Shown: piece after piece, positions 1 through 12,556 of the stretch
Layout: each line of letters opens with the position of its first letter
How positions within the stretch are numbered: the first letter of the stretch is position 1
NCBI GenBank assembly: GCA_937905845.1
Contig: CALCYJ010000311.1
Coordinates: 1-43,701 of the forward strand
Length of the DNA: 43,701 nucleotides
Source of the DNA: an uncultured Rhodospirillales bacterium
Lineage (GTDB): Bacteria; Pseudomonadota; Alphaproteobacteria; Ferrovibrionales; Ferrovibrionaceae
Reading direction: 5' to 3'
Translations under genes and position numbers: made by a program
Notes under the pieces: generated by a model
What the model was told of the DNA's origin: nothing
Databases searched by the model: none
What the model saw: only the letters and a program-made list of their open reading frames with translations

Positions 1-4091
<4,091 letters not shown>

Positions 4092-4102
4092 GACCGCCTC
4101 CC

Positions 4103-5566
4103 TCAGGATGCCGCGGCGAGCGGCAGGGCCTGCGCCGCCGCCCGGGCCGCCAGATAGCGATGCATCGCCGCCGCCGCCTCCCGGCCATCGCGGATCGCCC
4201 AGACCACGAGCGAGGCGCCGCGCCGGATGTCGCCGGCGGCAAAGACACCCTCGAGGCTGGTGGCGCCGGTCTCGGGCCGGACGGAAATCGTGCCATCGGC
4301 CCGCACCGTCAGCCCCGGCTCACCGAACAGAAGCGGCAGGTCTTCCGCATCGAAACCCAGGGCCTTGATCACCAGATCGGCCTCGATATGGAGGCTCGCG
4401 CCGGGAATGGCGGCAACCCCCGCCCGGCCGCCGGGACCGGGTGCTGCAAGCCGCATCGGGACCGCTTCGACGCAAGTAATCTTCTGACCGCGACCGCGAC
4501 CACGGCCGAGGAAGGCTTGCGGCGCCGTCAGCCAGGTGAAAACGACCCCCTCCTCCTCGGCATGCCGCACCTCGCGCGCGGAGCCCGGCATATTGGCGCG
4601 GTCGCGGCGATAGAGGCAGGTGACGCTATCGGCGCCCTGACGCACCGCGGTGCGCACGCAATCCATCGCCGTATCGCCGCCGCCGATCACCACCACACGC
4701 TTGCCGCGGGCATCGAGCAGGCCGCTCTCATGCTCGGGAACGCGGTCGCCAAGGCCGATGCGGTTGGCCGCCGTGAGATAGGGCAGCGCTGCGATAATGC
4801 CGCCGAACCCCGCCCCCGGCAGATCGATGTCGCGCGCGCGATAGACGCCGGTGGCGATGAGGATGGCATCGTGCCGCGCCCGCAGATCGGCGAGAGAGGC
4901 ATCGCGCCCGACCTCGAAACCCGGATGGAAGATCACGCCGCCTGCGGCGAGCAGGCGGATGCGGCGCTCCACCACCGCCTTGTCGAGCTTGAAGCTCGGG
5001 ATGCCATAGACCAGCAACCCGCCCATCCGATCGTAGCGGTCGTAGACATGCACCTGATAGCCGCGGCGGCGCAGCTCTTCGGCCGCGGCGAGCCCCGCCG
5101 GGCCGGCGCCGATGATGCCGGCGGAAAGCGGCAGTTCGCGCGCGGGCCGCACCGGCTTGACCCAGCCTTGCTCGAAAGCATGGTCGGTGATGAATTTTTC
5201 CACCGCGCCGATGGTCACCGCCTCGAAATCCTTCTCGATGACGCAATGGCCCTCGCACAAACGGTCCTGGGGACAGATGCGACCGCAGATCTCCGGCATG
5301 TTGTTGGTCGCCTGCGCCAACTCAAAAGCCTCTTCGAGCCGCCCCTCCGCGGTCATGCGCAGCCAGTCGGGGATATTGTTGCCGAGCGGGCAATGCACCT
5401 GGCAGAACGGCACGCCGCATTGCGAGCAGCGCGCCGCCTGTTCTTGCGCCTTATCGCGGGCGTAGGTGGCATAGATCTCGGTAAAATCCTGGCGGCGCTG
5501 CCCGGCCGCGCGCTTCTCCGGCATGGCCTGGGGCAGTGTGACGAACCGCAGCATCTTCTCCGCCAT
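4103..5566 (-). CDS. gltD: Glutamate synthase small (beta) subunit
   Basis: NADPH-dependent FAD flavoprotein that feeds electrons to GltB. Seen: 487 residues, the usual length. The N-terminal Fe-S domain holds two Cys clusters (Cys47, 50, 55, 59 and Cys94, 98, 104, 108). The FAD Rossmann motif is GAGPAG at 153-158 and the second (NADPH) motif is GGGDTA at 295-300. The start is supported by an AGGAG ribosome site nine bases upstream of the ATG. It is the promoter-proximal gene of gltD-gltB, an order opposite to the Escherichia coli gltBD arrangement. The 403-base gap upstream holds the likely promoter and two hairpins. Confidence 0.96.
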   Translation of the reverse strand: MAEKMLRFVTLPQAMPEKRAAGQRRQDFTEIYATYARDKAQEQAARCSQCGVPFCQVHCPLGNNIPDWLRMTAEGRLEEAFELAQATNNMPEICGRICPQDRLCEGHCVIEKDFEAVTIGAVEKFITDHAFEQGWVKPVRPARELPLSAGIIGAGPAGLAAAEELRRRGYQVHVYDRYDRMGGLLVYGIPSFKLDKAVVERRIRLLAAGGVIFHPGFEVGRDASLADLRARHDAILIATGVYRARDIDLPGAGFGGIIAALPYLTAANRIGLGDRVPEHESGLLDARGKRVVVIGGGDTAMDCVRTAVRQGADSVTCLYRRDRANMPGSAREVRHAEEEGVVFTWLTAPQAFLGRGRGRGQKITCVEAVPMRLAAPGPGGRAGVAAIPGASLHIEADLVIKALGFDAEDLPLLFGEPGLTVRADGTISVRPETGATSLEGVFAAGDIRRGASLVVWAIRDGREAAAAMHRYLAARAAAQALPLAAAS

Positions 5567-5969
5567 GACCTTAATCTCCTGCGAGATCTCCTGTGAGCCG
5601 GGCCGCCGCCGGCCGAACCGGCCCGGGCGGGACCCGGCTTTTTACCCCCGGGCTCATTCGCCCGGGGTCAGCCCCTCGTTTCTAGCTGCAATCACCCAAG
5701 ACCGCGACCGAAAACAAGGCAATATGTCATCAATACTGTCTTATTATGACAAAAAATCCCCCGCCGGCAATAAGATTCCACAAAAATACATGAAGAATCT
5801 CACAAATAGATCCGATCCGGATCTATTTCGCCGGAACAGCCGCCCCGAAGCGGCGGCGAGCGGACAAGCGGGCGCGCCCCCGCCGGGCGAGCGGCGGTGC
5901 GTTTTTCTTAGGGCGATACGTGTTGGAGATGCGTGTTGGAAGGGTTCGGCGCGCGATCCGGGGCGGACG
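5567..5969. other. Intergenic region between gltD and the NDUFA9-like gene
   Basis: No credible gene. It holds the gltD leader, with a GC-rich perfect hairpin at 5646-5667 (8-base arms, 6-base loop). An AT-rich patch follows at about 5690-5830, unlike the GC-rich surroundings. On the minus strand a possible promoter for gltD is TTGCCG, 18 bases, TAATAA, ending near 5750. A perfect 10-base inverted repeat lies at 5804-5828. The DNA also contains the 3' flank of the NDUFA9-like gene. Confidence 0.6.
5804..5828. repeat. Perfect 10-bp inverted repeat, operator or weak terminator
   Basis: AAATAGATCC at 5804-5813 and GGATCTATTT at 5819-5828, separated by GATCC. It lies about 240 bases upstream of the gltD start and 142 bases beyond the stop of the NDUFA9-like gene. 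Arms this AT-rich in a GC-rich genome could be a protein-binding dyad or a termination hairpin for the upstream minus-strand gene. There is no clean U-tract on the minus side. Confidence 0.4.
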
Positions 5970-6920
5970 CTAGCCCAGGCGGGGGATGATGGCGGCGCCA
6001 CCGCGGCGGAAGCGCAGGAGATAGGTCGGCGCGATCGCTTCCAGCGCGGTCGGCAGGATGCCGAGGGCGGCGAGGCCCGGCGCCTGCGGGTTGGCGACAT
6101 TATCCCGCTGGAGCAGATGCACCTGGTCGCGGGTGAGGGGCGGCACCGGCAGCCGTTCGCAGAAGAAGGCCTGGAGCAGCCCCAGCGAAACCGGCATCGG
6201 CAGCAGCAGCCGCTTCCGCCCGGTCTCGTTCAGCACGAAGCGCAGCAGATCGGCGAAGGTCAGGATGCGGGGACCGCCAAGCTCGAAGGTCTGCCCCGCC
6301 GTCTCCGGCCGCTCCAGGATGCGCACGATCGCCGCCGCGACATCGCCGGCATAGACCGGCTGGAAGCGGGTCTTGCCGCCGCCGATCAGCGGCAGTACCG
6401 GCGAGAGGCGGGCGAGGCTCGCGAAACGGTTGAGGAACTGGTCCTCCGGCCCGAAAACGACCGAAGGCCGGACGATCGCGGCACCCGGGACAAGCCCGCG
6501 CACCGCCGCCTCGCCCGCGGCCTTGCTGCGGGCATAGCGGGCGGGCGATAACGGATCGGCGCCGATCGCGGAAACCTGCACCAGCCGGGCGACCCCGGCA
6601 CGGACGGCGGCCGCGGCCACCGTTTCCGCCCCTTGCGCCTGCACGGCATCGAAACTCTGGTGGCCGCGCTCATAGAGAATGCCGACCATATTGACCACGG
6701 CATCGGCGCCGGCCACCGCCGCCGCCACCGAGGTCGGCACGCGCAGATTGGCTTGCATCGTCACGATCTGGCCGACGGCGCCCATGGGCTTCAGGAACAA
6801 AGCCTGGTCGGGCCGGCGCACCGCGACGCGCACGCGGACCCCGCGCGCCACGAGATGCTTCACCACATAGCGGCCGACAAACCCCGACCCGCCGAACACC
6901 GTCACCAGACGATCGTGCAT
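5970..6920 (-). CDS. NDUFA9-like complex I-associated NAD(P)-binding protein
   Basis: Atypical short-chain dehydrogenase/epimerase-fold protein of 316 residues, of the family annotated as complex I NDUFA9 subunit family. Seen: an N-terminal Rossmann motif GGSGFVG at residues 10-16, a run ending VVNMVGILYE near 75-84 that is typical of the family, and Tyr129-x3-Lys133 in the extended-SDR position. In mitochondria and many alphaproteobacteria the homologue binds complex I or acts near quinone/lipid metabolism; its enzyme activity here is not known. It appears monocistronic. Confidence 0.85.
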   Translation of the reverse strand: MHDRLVTVFGGSGFVGRYVVKHLVARGVRVRVAVRRPDQALFLKPMGAVGQIVTMQANLRVPTSVAAAVAGADAVVNMVGILYERGHQSFDAVQAQGAETVAAAAVRAGVARLVQVSAIGADPLSPARYARSKAAGEAAVRGLVPGAAIVRPSVVFGPEDQFLNRFASLARLSPVLPLIGGGKTRFQPVYAGDVAAAIVRILERPETAGQTFELGGPRILTFADLLRFVLNETGRKRLLLPMPVSLGLLQAFFCERLPVPPLTRDQVHLLQRDNVANPQAPGLAALGILPTALEAIAPTYLLRFRRGGAAIIPRLG

Positions 6921-7101
6921 CTTACGCCTTCTCCCCGCTCAGCCCATTCTCTCCGGCCGCAAGCCGGGCGAACTATATCGCCTGCCTCGCCACAGGGCAG
7001 CGAAAAAGTGCGGCACGGCTCTTTTGTTACCCGCAATCAAGCCCTCAAAGCATCCTAATTGCTGCATCCGTGAAACAGGTATCCGAAGCGGGTAACATCA
7101 T

Positions 7102-7941
7102 CTATTCGTCGTATATCTTACTGACCCGAACATCGGTGGGTTCGTTGCCTGGCATCTCGCCGAACTGCCGCAGCTTGTCTGCAACCCTCCGCTGGAACTG
7201 CGACGCAAGTATCCGAGTGAACGGCTCCGCGGCCCATATGAACGCCATGCAGGCCATTTGCACTACCTCCACCATATCGCTGAAGTCCGGCCCGATCTGT
7301 AAGATCCATTGGCCGGTTTCGTTAAGTTTAACGAAGCGCTTGGCCGCAATGATATTGGTGTGTGTCCCGTCGTTTGACAGCAAGCGATAGAGCGTCTGGT
7401 AAAGCGCTGGACAATGCTTGGTAGCCACGTCAGCCCAGTTGATCTTGCAAAATTTTCGATTTGCTGCGCGTTCCTCAGCGTCGACCTCCCTTATCGCAGC
7501 TTTCATCTCATCAACTTGGGATTGTGTAAGGGCCGGTTCGTACTCATCTTTATTTCTGAGGACATCGTTCGCTTGTTTCCGTCGATTGAAATGATGTGCG
7601 TCTTCAAGCTGATCAACGAAAGCGATATTGTGGGCCAGAGCATGCAACGCGATTGCCCCTTCAACGGCGCTGCGCAGCACCGCCCGAGCGTCCGAAAGGA
7701 TGCCCTTCTCGCTAAGGATAATAGCCGCCTGAAAGGATCGATGGGCGCGGACGAACAGCAGGGATATCCACAGGCGTGGATCGTTAGCCGCAGGTGGGCC
7801 GTGAACCGCTAGCATTTCCCACCCCAAGCGGTTCAGTTCCTCGGCGAATTCAAACCATAGCTTATAGGCGGATACCTTCCGCAGGCCGGTGGTAAATTCC
7901 TCCATCTCCGGAGACAGGAAGCCATCCGTCTGGAATGCCAT
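7102..7941 (-). CDS. DUF5677-type hypothetical protein, lower GC, probably acquired
   Basis: A protein of 279 residues with no function I can assign. The segment LLFVRAHRSFQAAIIL followed by a conserved Arg/Glu stretch (RSAVEGAIALHAL) resembles DUF5677 helical-bundle proteins, which are often found near mobile DNA or defence genes. The start is set at 7941 because GGAGG lies seven bases before that ATG, while the upstream in-frame ATG at 7965 has no ribosome site. Base and codon use is visibly less GC-rich than in neighbours, which suggests horizontal transfer. It sits alone between the NDUFA9-like gene and tRNA-Leu; no integrase or att repeat is visible. Confidence 0.65.
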   Translation of the reverse strand: MAFQTDGFLSPEMEEFTTGLRKVSAYKLWFEFAEELNRLGWEMLAVHGPPAANDPRLWISLLFVRAHRSFQAAIILSEKGILSDARAVLRSAVEGAIALHALAHNIAFVDQLEDAHHFNRRKQANDVLRNKDEYEPALTQSQVDEMKAAIREVDAEERAANRKFCKINWADVATKHCPALYQTLYRLLSNDGTHTNIIAAKRFVKLNETGQWILQIGPDFSDMVEVVQMACMAFIWAAEPFTRILASQFQRRVADKLRQFGEMPGNEPTDVRVSKIYDE

Positions 7942-8116
7942 ATTCAAGCCTCCAATTCGGTGCATGCACCAGGACCATTCGGACGCTGCTTAGCGGTGCG
8001 TGGCAAGCATTGAACAAATATCCATCGCAAATTTCCGCGAGGTCATATGCGCACGCGAAATCCGATGAGGGAGACGGCGGCCCGTGAGCAAAACAGCCGG
8101 CCGATGCGGATCAATC

Positions 8117-8145
8117 TTGACATCGCCCTCACCGGGCGGTAACCA
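8117..8145 (+). promoter_or_regulatory. Sigma-70-type promoter of tRNA-Leu
   Basis: TTGACA at 8117-8122, a 17-base spacer, and TAACCA at 8140-8145. Transcription would start near 8152, a few bases before the mature tRNA 5' end at 8159. Confidence 0.65.
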
Positions 8146-8158
8146 GTCGCGCTCCACT

Positions 8159-8245
8159 GCCCAGGTGGCGGAATTGGCAGACGCGCTAGTTTCAGGTACT
8201 AGTGGCCGAAAGGTCGTGGAAGTTCGAGTCTTCTCCTGGGCACCA
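8159..8245 (+). tRNA. tRNA-Leu (CAG)
   Basis: The 87-base sequence folds as a class II tRNA: acceptor GCCCAGG pairs with CCTGGGC, the D stem is GCG/CGC, and the anticodon stem CTAGT/ACTAG closes the loop TTCAGGT (anticodon CAG). A long variable arm (TGGCCGAAAGGTCGT) and a T arm with loop TTCGAGT follow. A73 and an encoded CCA complete the gene. The size class and anticodon agree on leucine. Confidence 0.95.
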
Positions 8246-8360
8246 ACCGCTTTTCGATCCGGCCGCGTGAGCGGGCCTCTTTAAGACCGGGCCGGCCTCC
8301 CCTGGTCGGGTGCCTGGCGCGGCCGGCAATTCAAAAAAAGCGCGGGGACGAGAGGCGGCG

Positions 8361-8972
8361 ATGGCCAATTACCTTCATCAGGGCGACCTGCCGGACGGGC
8401 TCGGCTTTGGCACCAGCGTCGCCATCGATACCGAGACGATGGGGCTCAATACCCACCGCGACCGGCTGTGCCTGATCCAGCTTTCGGCCGGCGATGGCCA
8501 TTGCCACCTGGTGCAATTCTCCCGCGGCCGCTATGAGGCGCCCAACCTCAAGCGCCTGCTGACCGACCCGGCGGTGGTCAAGATCTTTCACTTCGCCCGC
8601 TTCGACCTGGCGGCGCTGCGCCATTATCTCGGAGTGACCTGCGCCCCGGTCTATTGCACCAAGGTCGCCTCGCGCCTCGCCCGCACCTTCACCGACCGCC
8701 ATAGTCTGAAGGACCTCTGCCGCGAGCTTCTGGGCGTCGATCTCTCCAAGCAGCAGCAATCCTCCGACTGGGGCGCCCAGGCCCTGAGCGAGGCGCAGCT
8801 CGATTATGCCGCCTCCGACGTCCTCTACCTACACCGGCTGGCGGCGGCCCTCGATATCATGCTGGCGCGCGAGGGACGGCAGGACATGGCGGCGGCCTGC
8901 TTCGCCTTCCTGCCGACGCGGGCGGCGCTCGATCTCGCCGGCTGGGCGGATTTCGATATTTTCCAGCATTAG
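8361..8972 (+). CDS. rnd: Ribonuclease D, short form
   Basis: DEDD-family 3'-5' exoribonuclease that trims tRNA and other RNA 3' ends. Seen: 203 residues consisting almost entirely of the nuclease domain, without the HRDC domains of the E. coli enzyme, as is common in alphaproteobacteria. Catalytic acids: Asp23 and Glu25 (AIDTET), Asp82 (HFARFD), and the DEDDy pair Tyr149/Asp153 (LDYAASD). The start at 8361 is chosen over an in-frame ATG at 8310 because GAGAGG precedes it and the domain begins immediately after. It lies downstream of tRNA-Leu on the same strand, a suggestive but unproven link to tRNA maturation. Confidence 0.92.
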   Translation: MANYLHQGDLPDGLGFGTSVAIDTETMGLNTHRDRLCLIQLSAGDGHCHLVQFSRGRYEAPNLKRLLTDPAVVKIFHFARFDLAALRHYLGVTCAPVYCTKVASRLARTFTDRHSLKDLCRELLGVDLSKQQQSSDWGAQALSEAQLDYAASDVLYLHRLAAALDIMLAREGRQDMAAACFAFLPTRAALDLAGWADFDIFQH

Positions 8973-9035
8973 AACGCTACCTATAGCCGCAGCAGGGTGG
9001 AAACGCCTAGCACCGGTAGGCCGGTCGCGCGGGGT

Positions 9036-9080
9036 TTGCTTTCCGTCCGCCGCGGCGGCATAATTGGCATGAATCTTGTA
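9036..9080 (+). promoter_or_regulatory. Putative promoter region of the kdsD-lptCAB-rpoN cluster
   Basis: TTGCTT at 9036-9041, a 17-base spacer, and CATAAT at 9059-9064 form a plausible sigma-70 promoter. Directly after it, TTGGCATGAATCTTGTA (9064-9080) matches the sigma-54 consensus except for C to T at one position of the -24 block and GT instead of GC at -12. The sigma-54 reading is weak because the GC is usually required. Confidence 0.45.
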
Positions 9081-9135
9081 GCTCCACGCCTTTCGGCCGC
9101 TCGGCGCCGGGCCTGTGGTTAAGGATGGCCGATAG

Positions 9136-10215
9136 ATGACAGCACGTATCGAGCCGGCGCAGGCCGGCGCCCGCGAGGCAACCGGCGCCTGCGCCGATGC
9201 GGGATCGGGCGGCGGGGAAGTGGCCGCGGGCGACGTGGCCGCGCGCGATATCGCCGCGGCCCGGCATGTGCTGCAACTCGAGGGCCAGGGCCTGGCGGCG
9301 CTTGCCGCCGCGCTCGACGACAGCTTCAGCCGCGCCCTCGATCTCATGGCCGGGGTCGGCCGCGGCCGGGTCGTCGTCAGCGGCATGGGCAAGAGCGGCC
9401 ATGTGGCGCGCAAGATCGCGGCGACGCTGGCCTCCACCGGCACGCCGGCGATCTTCGTCCACCCCTCCGAGGCCAGCCACGGCGACCTTGGCATGATCGC
9501 CCGGCCCGACGGCGGCGGCCGGGACGGCGATGTGGTGATCTGCCTGTCCAATTCCGGCGAGACGCTGGAGCTTGGCGATCTCGTCGCCTATACGCGGCGC
9601 TTCGCCATTCCGCTCATCGCCATCGTCGGCCGGGCCCCCTCGGCGCTGGGTCAGGCGGCGGATGCGACGCTGCTCCTCCCGCCGGTGACGGAGGCCTGCC
9701 CGATGGGCCTTGCCCCCACCACCTCGACCACCACAATGCTCGCGCTCGGCGATGCGCTGGCGGTGGCGCTGCTCTCGCGCAAGGGCTTCACCGCCGACCA
9801 GTACCAGGTGCTGCATCCCGGCGGCAACCTGGGCCGGCGGCTGATCCGGGTCAGCGACATCATGCATGGCGGCGACAGCCTGCCGCTGGTCGATGCCACG
9901 ACGCCGATGAGCGAGGCGCTGGTCGAGATGACGGCGAAAAGCTTCGGCTGCGTCGGCGTGCGGGCGCCCGATGGACGGCTCGCCGGCGTCATTACCGATG
10001 GCGACTTGCGCCGTCACATGGCTCCCTCGCTCCTCCAGCGGACGGCCGGCATGGTCATGACGCCGCAGCCCAAGACCATCCGGCCGAGGGCACTGGCCGC
10101 CGAGGCGCTCGGGCAGATGAACGCCAACAACATCACCAGCCTGTTCGTCGCCGAAGACGGGCGCGCCGTCGGCATCATCCATGTCCATGACTGCCTCCGG
10201 GCCGGGGTGGCGTGA
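9136..10215 (+). CDS. kdsD: Arabinose-5-phosphate isomerase (KpsF/GutQ family)
   Basis: Converts ribulose-5-phosphate to arabinose-5-phosphate, the first committed step to Kdo for lipopolysaccharide. Seen: 359 residues. After an Ala/Gly-rich N-terminal stretch of about 40 residues comes a SIS sugar-isomerase domain (SGMGKSGHVARK near 80-95, SNSGET, then HPGGNLGR), followed by two CBS repeats, the first starting with VSDIMHGGD. It opens the plus-strand cluster leading to lptC, lptA, lptB and rpoN, fitting its role in supplying LPS precursors beside LPS export genes. Confidence 0.95.
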   Translation: MTARIEPAQAGAREATGACADAGSGGGEVAAGDVAARDIAAARHVLQLEGQGLAALAAALDDSFSRALDLMAGVGRGRVVVSGMGKSGHVARKIAATLASTGTPAIFVHPSEASHGDLGMIARPDGGGRDGDVVICLSNSGETLELGDLVAYTRRFAIPLIAIVGRAPSALGQAADATLLLPPVTEACPMGLAPTTSTTTMLALGDALAVALLSRKGFTADQYQVLHPGGNLGRRLIRVSDIMHGGDSLPLVDATTPMSEALVEMTAKSFGCVGVRAPDGRLAGVITDGDLRRHMAPSLLQRTAGMVMTPQPKTIRPRALAAEALGQMNANNITSLFVAEDGRAVGIIHVHDCLRAGVA

Positions 10216-10219
10216 GCCG

Positions 10220-10900
10220 ATGGTGATGACAGCGCCGGACCCGGACAGGCCGCATTCCGAACGCCAGGGCCGCTTCGTCGCTTCGCGCCACGACCAGCCG
10301 CTCAACCAGCGGGCGCTCAAGCGCAGCCGCTTCGTCACGCTGATGAAGCTGCTGCTGCCGGCGACCGCCCTGCTTCTGGTCGTCCTGCTCGTCGCCTGGC
10401 CGCAGATCTACCGGCATTTCAACGGCTTCTCCATCGGCTTCGCCGATGTCCAGGTGAAGGACCAGCAGCTCCGCATGGTGCAGCCGCGCTATCAGGGCGC
10501 CGACGCGCAGGGGCGGCCCTATATCGTCACCGCCACCACCGCCACCCAGGACCCGGCCAACCAGAAACTCATCCATCTGGTGCAGCCCAAGGGCGACATG
10601 CAGTTCGACAACGGCACCTGGGGGTTCCTGAGCGCCGACCGCGGCCTCTACAACGAAGATACGAAGATGCTTCACCTCGTCGGCCATGTGAGCATCTATT
10701 CCAACCGCGGCTACGAGTTCCATGGCTTGGTCGCCGATATCGACATCAACGCCGGCACCGCGGTCTCCAACCAGCCGGTCCATGGCCAGGGTCCGATGGG
10801 GCTGATCGCCTCCAAGACGTTCAACGCCTATGACAAGGGCAACCGCATGGATTTCAACGACGGGGTGGTCGTGACCCTGTTCCCGCACTCGCGGAGCTGA
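10220..10900 (+). CDS. lptC: LPS export ABC transporter periplasmic protein LptC
   Basis: Bitopic inner-membrane protein that passes LPS from LptB2FG to LptA. Seen: a short cytoplasmic N-terminus, one transmembrane segment (LLLPATALLLVVLLVAW), then a periplasmic beta-jellyroll of about 160 residues. The length of 226 residues is normal. An in-frame ATG at 10181 would overlap kdsD by 35 bases without a ribosome site, so the ATG at 10220 just after the kdsD stop is preferred; 10226 is also possible. It lies between kdsD and lptA. Confidence 0.9.
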   Translation: MVMTAPDPDRPHSERQGRFVASRHDQPLNQRALKRSRFVTLMKLLLPATALLLVVLLVAWPQIYRHFNGFSIGFADVQVKDQQLRMVQPRYQGADAQGRPYIVTATTATQDPANQKLIHLVQPKGDMQFDNGTWGFLSADRGLYNEDTKMLHLVGHVSIYSNRGYEFHGLVADIDINAGTAVSNQPVHGQGPMGLIASKTFNAYDKGNRMDFNDGVVVTLFPHSRS

Positions 10901-10905
10901 TAGCG

Positions 10906-11706
10906 ATGCGCCACCCGTTCCCTCTTCTTCTGGCCCTGCCCCTGATGCTGGCGGCGCCGCGCCTTGCGGCGGCGGCACCGGCACCGGCTTCCGCTTCGGC
11001 GCCTACCGCGGCTTCGGCGGCTGCCGCCCCGACCGCCGTCCAGCCGTTCGGCGGCCATCACGACAACAGCCAGCCGATCCATATCGTCGCCGACAAGCTC
11101 GAAGTGCAGCAGGACAACCAGGTCGCCATCTTCACCGGCCACGTCGATGCCGTGCAGGGCGAGGTCCGCCTGCGTTCGGACGTGCTGAAAATCTTCTATC
11201 GCCAGAACAATCCGCCGGGAGGTGCGAGCGGCGCCGCGGGCACGGCAAAGAACCCGGCGGCTCCCGCGGCAAAGCCCAAACCCGTGGCCAAACCCGCATC
11301 GGCGACCGATCCGGCGACCGGAACCAAGCCCGGTGCCGCACCCGGTGCGGAACCGCTCTCGGGCGGCGCCATCACCCGCATCGAGGCGGATGGCCATGTC
11401 TTCGTCTCGCAGCCCGGGGAAACGGCGCAGGGCGACCACGGGGTCTATGACGTCGATACGCGGATCATCACGCTGACCGGGACCTCGGTGGTGCTGACGC
11501 GGGAGAAGGACGTGCTGCACGGCCAGAAGGCGGTGATGAATCTCAATACCGGGGTGAGCACCCTCGTCCCCGGCACCGCCGGCGGCCGCGTGCAGGGGCT
11601 GTTCATCCCCGAGCAGAAGAACTCGCCCGCCGGGACGGCCCCGGGCGACGCCGCGACGTCCAAGAGTGGCGCGGCGGCAAAGCCCGCGGCGAAACCCGTG
11701 CAATGA
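10906..11706 (+). CDS. lptA: LPS transport periplasmic protein LptA, with low-complexity insertion
   Basis: Periplasmic bridge protein for LPS transport. Seen: signal peptide (about residues 1-24, ending AAAA-AP), an Ala-rich spacer, then an OstA-type jellyroll beginning QPIHIVADKLEVQQDNQ at about 56-72. Residues about 103-152 are a Gly/Ala/Pro/Lys-rich insertion that splits the fold before it resumes at AITRIEADGHVFVSQ. A second Ala/Lys/Pro tail closes the protein. At 266 residues it is longer than the roughly 185 of E. coli LptA. Context (lptC upstream, lptB downstream) settles the identity. Confidence 0.92.
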   Translation: MRHPFPLLLALPLMLAAPRLAAAAPAPASASAPTAASAAAAPTAVQPFGGHHDNSQPIHIVADKLEVQQDNQVAIFTGHVDAVQGEVRLRSDVLKIFYRQNNPPGGASGAAGTAKNPAAPAAKPKPVAKPASATDPATGTKPGAAPGAEPLSGGAITRIEADGHVFVSQPGETAQGDHGVYDVDTRIITLTGTSVVLTREKDVLHGQKAVMNLNTGVSTLVPGTAGGRVQGLFIPEQKNSPAGTAPGDAATSKSGAAAKPAAKPVQ

Positions 11707-11757
11707 TCAGGAGCCGTCGTTGAGGAATAATCAAGGTCTGGATGGGATAAACAGCCA

Positions 11758-12531
11758 GTGACAGAACAAGCCCCCTCTCCGCAACCAGGACCGCGCGTTG
11801 TTGTCGATAACGCCGGCCTCGCCGCGCATAACCTTGGCAAGCGCTTCAAGAAGCGGCCGGTGCTGCGCGACGTCAATCTGAACCTCCAGCGCGGCGAGGC
11901 GGTGGGCTTGCTCGGCCCGAACGGCGCCGGCAAGACCACCTGCTTCTACATCATCACCGGCCTGATCACCGCCGATTACGGCACGATCACGCTCGACGGC
12001 CACGACATCACCACCCTGCCGATGTACCGCCGCGCCAGGCTTGGCATCGGCTATCTGCCGCAGGAGGCGTCGATCTTCCGCGGCCTCACCGTCGAGCAGA
12101 ACATCCGCGCCGTGCTGGAATCAGCCGAGCCGATCGCGGAAAAGCGCGAGGCGATGCTGGCGGACCTGCTGGCGGAATTCTCCATCACCCATCTGCGGCG
12201 CACGCCGGCGCTGGCGCTTTCGGGCGGCGAGCGGCGCCGGGTCGAGATCGCCCGCGCGCTGGCCTCCCAACCCTCTTTCATGCTGCTGGACGAGCCGCTC
12301 GCCGGCATCGATCCGATCGCGGTGGGAGAGATCCGCGAACTGGTCTCCCACCTCAAGGACCGCGGCATCGGCGTTCTCATCACCGAACATAACGTGCGCG
12401 AGACGCTGAGCCTGATCGATCGCGCCTATATCCTGCACGAAGGCCAGTTGCTCATGGAGGGCGGGCCCGAGGAGATCGTCGCGCACGAGGGCGTGCGGCG
12501 CGTCTATCTCGGCGAGCGCTTCAACTGGTGA
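11758..12531 (+). CDS. lptB: LPS export ABC transporter ATP-binding protein LptB
   Basis: Cytoplasmic ATPase that powers LPS extraction with LptF and LptG, which are not in this window. Seen: 257 residues with Walker A GPNGAGKT at 53-60, signature LSGGERRR, Walker B FMLLDEP and switch His in ITEHNVRE. The N-terminal extension of about 20 residues is mild. The frame begins with GTG at 11758; no ATG lies near enough to replace it. It precedes rpoN by 25 bases, the classical linkage. Confidence 0.95.
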   Translation: MTEQAPSPQPGPRVVVDNAGLAAHNLGKRFKKRPVLRDVNLNLQRGEAVGLLGPNGAGKTTCFYIITGLITADYGTITLDGHDITTLPMYRRARLGIGYLPQEASIFRGLTVEQNIRAVLESAEPIAEKREAMLADLLAEFSITHLRRTPALALSGGERRRVEIARALASQPSFMLLDEPLAGIDPIAVGEIRELVSHLKDRGIGVLITEHNVRETLSLIDRAYILHEGQLLMEGGPEEIVAHEGVRRVYLGERFNW

Positions 12532-12556
12532 TGCGGGGCAAACCGTAAAAATCGCC

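Noticed and set aside
4160-5596. A 478-codon open frame opposite gltD
   Set aside because: Same reason: composition of an antisense shadow; gltD is fully conserved on the other strand.
5767-5780. TGGAATCTTATTGC on the minus strand upstream of gltD as a sigma-54 promoter
   Set aside because: The GG to GC distance is 11, one base short of the required spacing.
8084-8284. 66-codon open frame starting GTG at 8084
   Set aside because: It covers the whole tRNA-Leu and its promoter.
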